A stretch of DNA of 7,322 nt, from positions 1 to 7,322 of the forward strand of contig JAFSTL010000109.1 of the NCBI GenBank assembly GCA_017450545.1, given 5' to 3'. The stretch's first letter is position 1. Every line of letters starts with the position of its first letter. Positions 6,344 through 7,322 of this stretch are shown one piece after another. Under the pieces are notes generated by a model, which saw nothing but the letters and a program-made list of their open reading frames with translations, had not been told where the DNA came from and made no database searches. Position numbers and translations under genes: made by a program. Source of the DNA: Alphaproteobacteria bacterium (lineage in GTDB: Bacteria > Pseudomonadota > Alphaproteobacteria > RUG11792).

Positions 6344-7322
6344 ATGAAAAAGCAAGTATTTGCGAGGGGGCTGTGTTTAAGTTGGATCGCAATCGCGACT
6401 CAATGTAGCACTATAGAAGCAAGATGTGTTAATATAAGTGAAATGTTAAACAAATGCAATGAGGTAAGTTGGAGAGTAAAAGCAAATAATACAATATTTA
6501 ATTCTAGTGAAGGTTCATGGATAAAGGAAACTATGTTCAGTGAATCTATACGCGAAGTTATTGGAAAAGCAATCGCAGATTGCGTGACAGAAAAAAATGA
6601 ATTTGCGTCAAAAACTGGTGTAGATACGATAACATTCGAAACGACGCCGAACGACATAAATTATTCGCCTGAAAATTGGAATGCTGTCGTATTGTATAAT
6701 TATTTAAATATAATCAAAAGTGATTTTATAAACGGAGAAACGCGTGACCAGGATAAGGTATTTAATGAATTGTTTACAAAATGTTATAATTACTATAACA
6801 TCAATTATGAGATAGTTAATTTGGAGGCATGCATAGAGAAAGCAATAAACGATATAAAGGAATATGATAAGGAGCTTAATATAAAGGAGCATGTTTACAA
6901 AAGCATGAAAATGTTAGACGACATACTAGATAATGAGATTACAATCACAAAATCGCCAATAAATCACGACAGGATAAATACAATTAAAAAAGACTGGATT
7001 ATTAACAGAGACGTTGCGCCAGGAATTAGATTATGCATTGAATACGACAAAAAAGGAACAAAAGATAAAATACTCGGCTATTGGGTAAGGATAACCCCAC
7101 CTATATATGATACTATAGATGGTTCGAAAATCAAGACAAATGAACTGTATCTAAGTTATGCACACGATAACTATCCGCACGTAGATCTGGGACCGAAAAA
7201 TAAGTATAAATTGCATATAGATAGCGGATGGATAGGAAAAGAGTTTTTTATATTCGACGACGATGAATTTTTTGACAACAGGAAACTAATTAGGCGACTT
7301 GACAAGGTATTGCTTGAGAACG
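6344..7322 (+). CDS. secreted paralogue of the deubiquitinase N-terminal module with a different C-terminal part (3' end outside window)
   Basis: Open to the window edge, 326 codons visible. MKKQVFARGLCLSWIAIATQ followed by CSTIEA gives a signal peptide with probable cleavage near Ala26, so it is exported. Residues about 40-185 match the deubiquitinase module: GSWIKETMFSESI, VIGKAIADCVTEKNEF (72-87), TITFET, YSPENWNAVVLYNYL (107-121), and a helical EACIEKAINDIKEYDKELNI (161-180) equivalent to the DIQTY-DLNLYDY part. After residue 200 it departs: no USP Cys box is seen, and the region to 326 (GYWVRITPP, SYAHDNYPHVDLG, EFFIFDDDEFF) is not recognised. The ATG at 6344 is chosen for the signal peptide, but in-frame ATG 6326 and GTG 6335 are possible; AGGGG at 6319-6323 would suit 6335 best. 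Divergent from the deubiquitinase gene. Probable effector; activity unknown. Confidence 0.8.
   Translation, partial: MKKQVFARGLCLSWIAIATQCSTIEARCVNISEMLNKCNEVSWRVKANNTIFNSSEGSWIKETMFSESIREVIGKAIADCVTEKNEFASKTGVDTITFETTPNDINYSPENWNAVVLYNYLNIIKSDFINGETRDQDKVFNELFTKCYNYYNINYEIVNLEACIEKAINDIKEYDKELNIKEHVYKSMKMLDDILDNEITITKSPINHDRINTIKKDWIINRDVAPGIRLCIEYDKKGTKDKILGYWVRITPPIYDTIDGSKIKTNELYLSYAHDNYPHVDLGPKNKYKLHIDSGWIGKEFFIFDDDEFFDNRKLIRRLDKVLLEN

Noticed and set aside
6344..6421. Right-edge protein as a lipoprotein because of cysteines near the signal peptide end.
   Set aside because: ATQC and RGLC do not fit the lipobox pattern; a type I signal peptide ending IEA is a better reading.
7135..7322. 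GWIGKEFFIFDDDEF in the right-edge protein looks a little like the Trp...DD end of a USP His box.
   Set aside because: No Cys box or zinc cysteines precede it and there is no GHY/NHF-type histidine strand before it. The likeness is short and acidic-rich.

Overview
The window is AT-rich and gene-dense, with no mobile element, RNA gene or CRISPR array that I could see. It most likely comes from a bacterium living inside or closely with a eukaryote. The main reason is a secreted protein whose C-terminal half carries the Cys box, zinc-ribbon cysteines and His/Asp box of a USP-type (peptidase C19) ubiquitin protease, an activity that only makes sense in a eukaryotic host. An alphaproteobacterial endosymbiont of the Holosporales/Rickettsiales kind is my guess, but the sequence does not prove the lineage.

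Layout. Positions 1-911 hold the 3' part of a gene (+) that starts before the window. It is followed closely by a DegT/DnrJ/EryC1-type sugar aminotransferase (947-2059, +) and an all-trans polyprenyl diphosphate synthase-like gene (2072-2983, +). The spacing suggests one transcription unit. Facing them on the minus strand are a secreted Deg/HtrA-type serine protease with two PDZ-like domains (2922-4418), whose 3' end overlaps the prenyl synthase gene by 62 bp, and upstream of it the predicted deubiquitinase (4512-6164). A 179-bp divergent promoter region then leads into a second secreted protein (6344 to the window end, +), cut by the right edge.

The central observation is that three genes here belong to one family not recognised from memory: the left-edge gene, the deubiquitinase and the right-edge gene. 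The deubiquitinase and the right-edge protein share an N-terminal secreted module of about 150 residues, including the near-identical block YSPENWNAVVLxNYL. The left-edge protein aligns with the last part of that module. Different C-terminal parts follow: a USP protease fold in one, a coiled-coil and acidic tail in another, an unrecognised domain in the third. This looks like a paralogous effector family built as a common N-module plus a variable C-terminal domain.

The deubiquitinase, the protease and the right-edge gene also appear to share one promoter type: an extended -10, TGTGGTAnnAT, with TTG-starting -35 hexamers 17-18 bp upstream. This suggests the secreted proteins are expressed together. 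The aminotransferase and prenyl synthase look like envelope glycan or isoprenoid functions; their link to the effector family is positional only.
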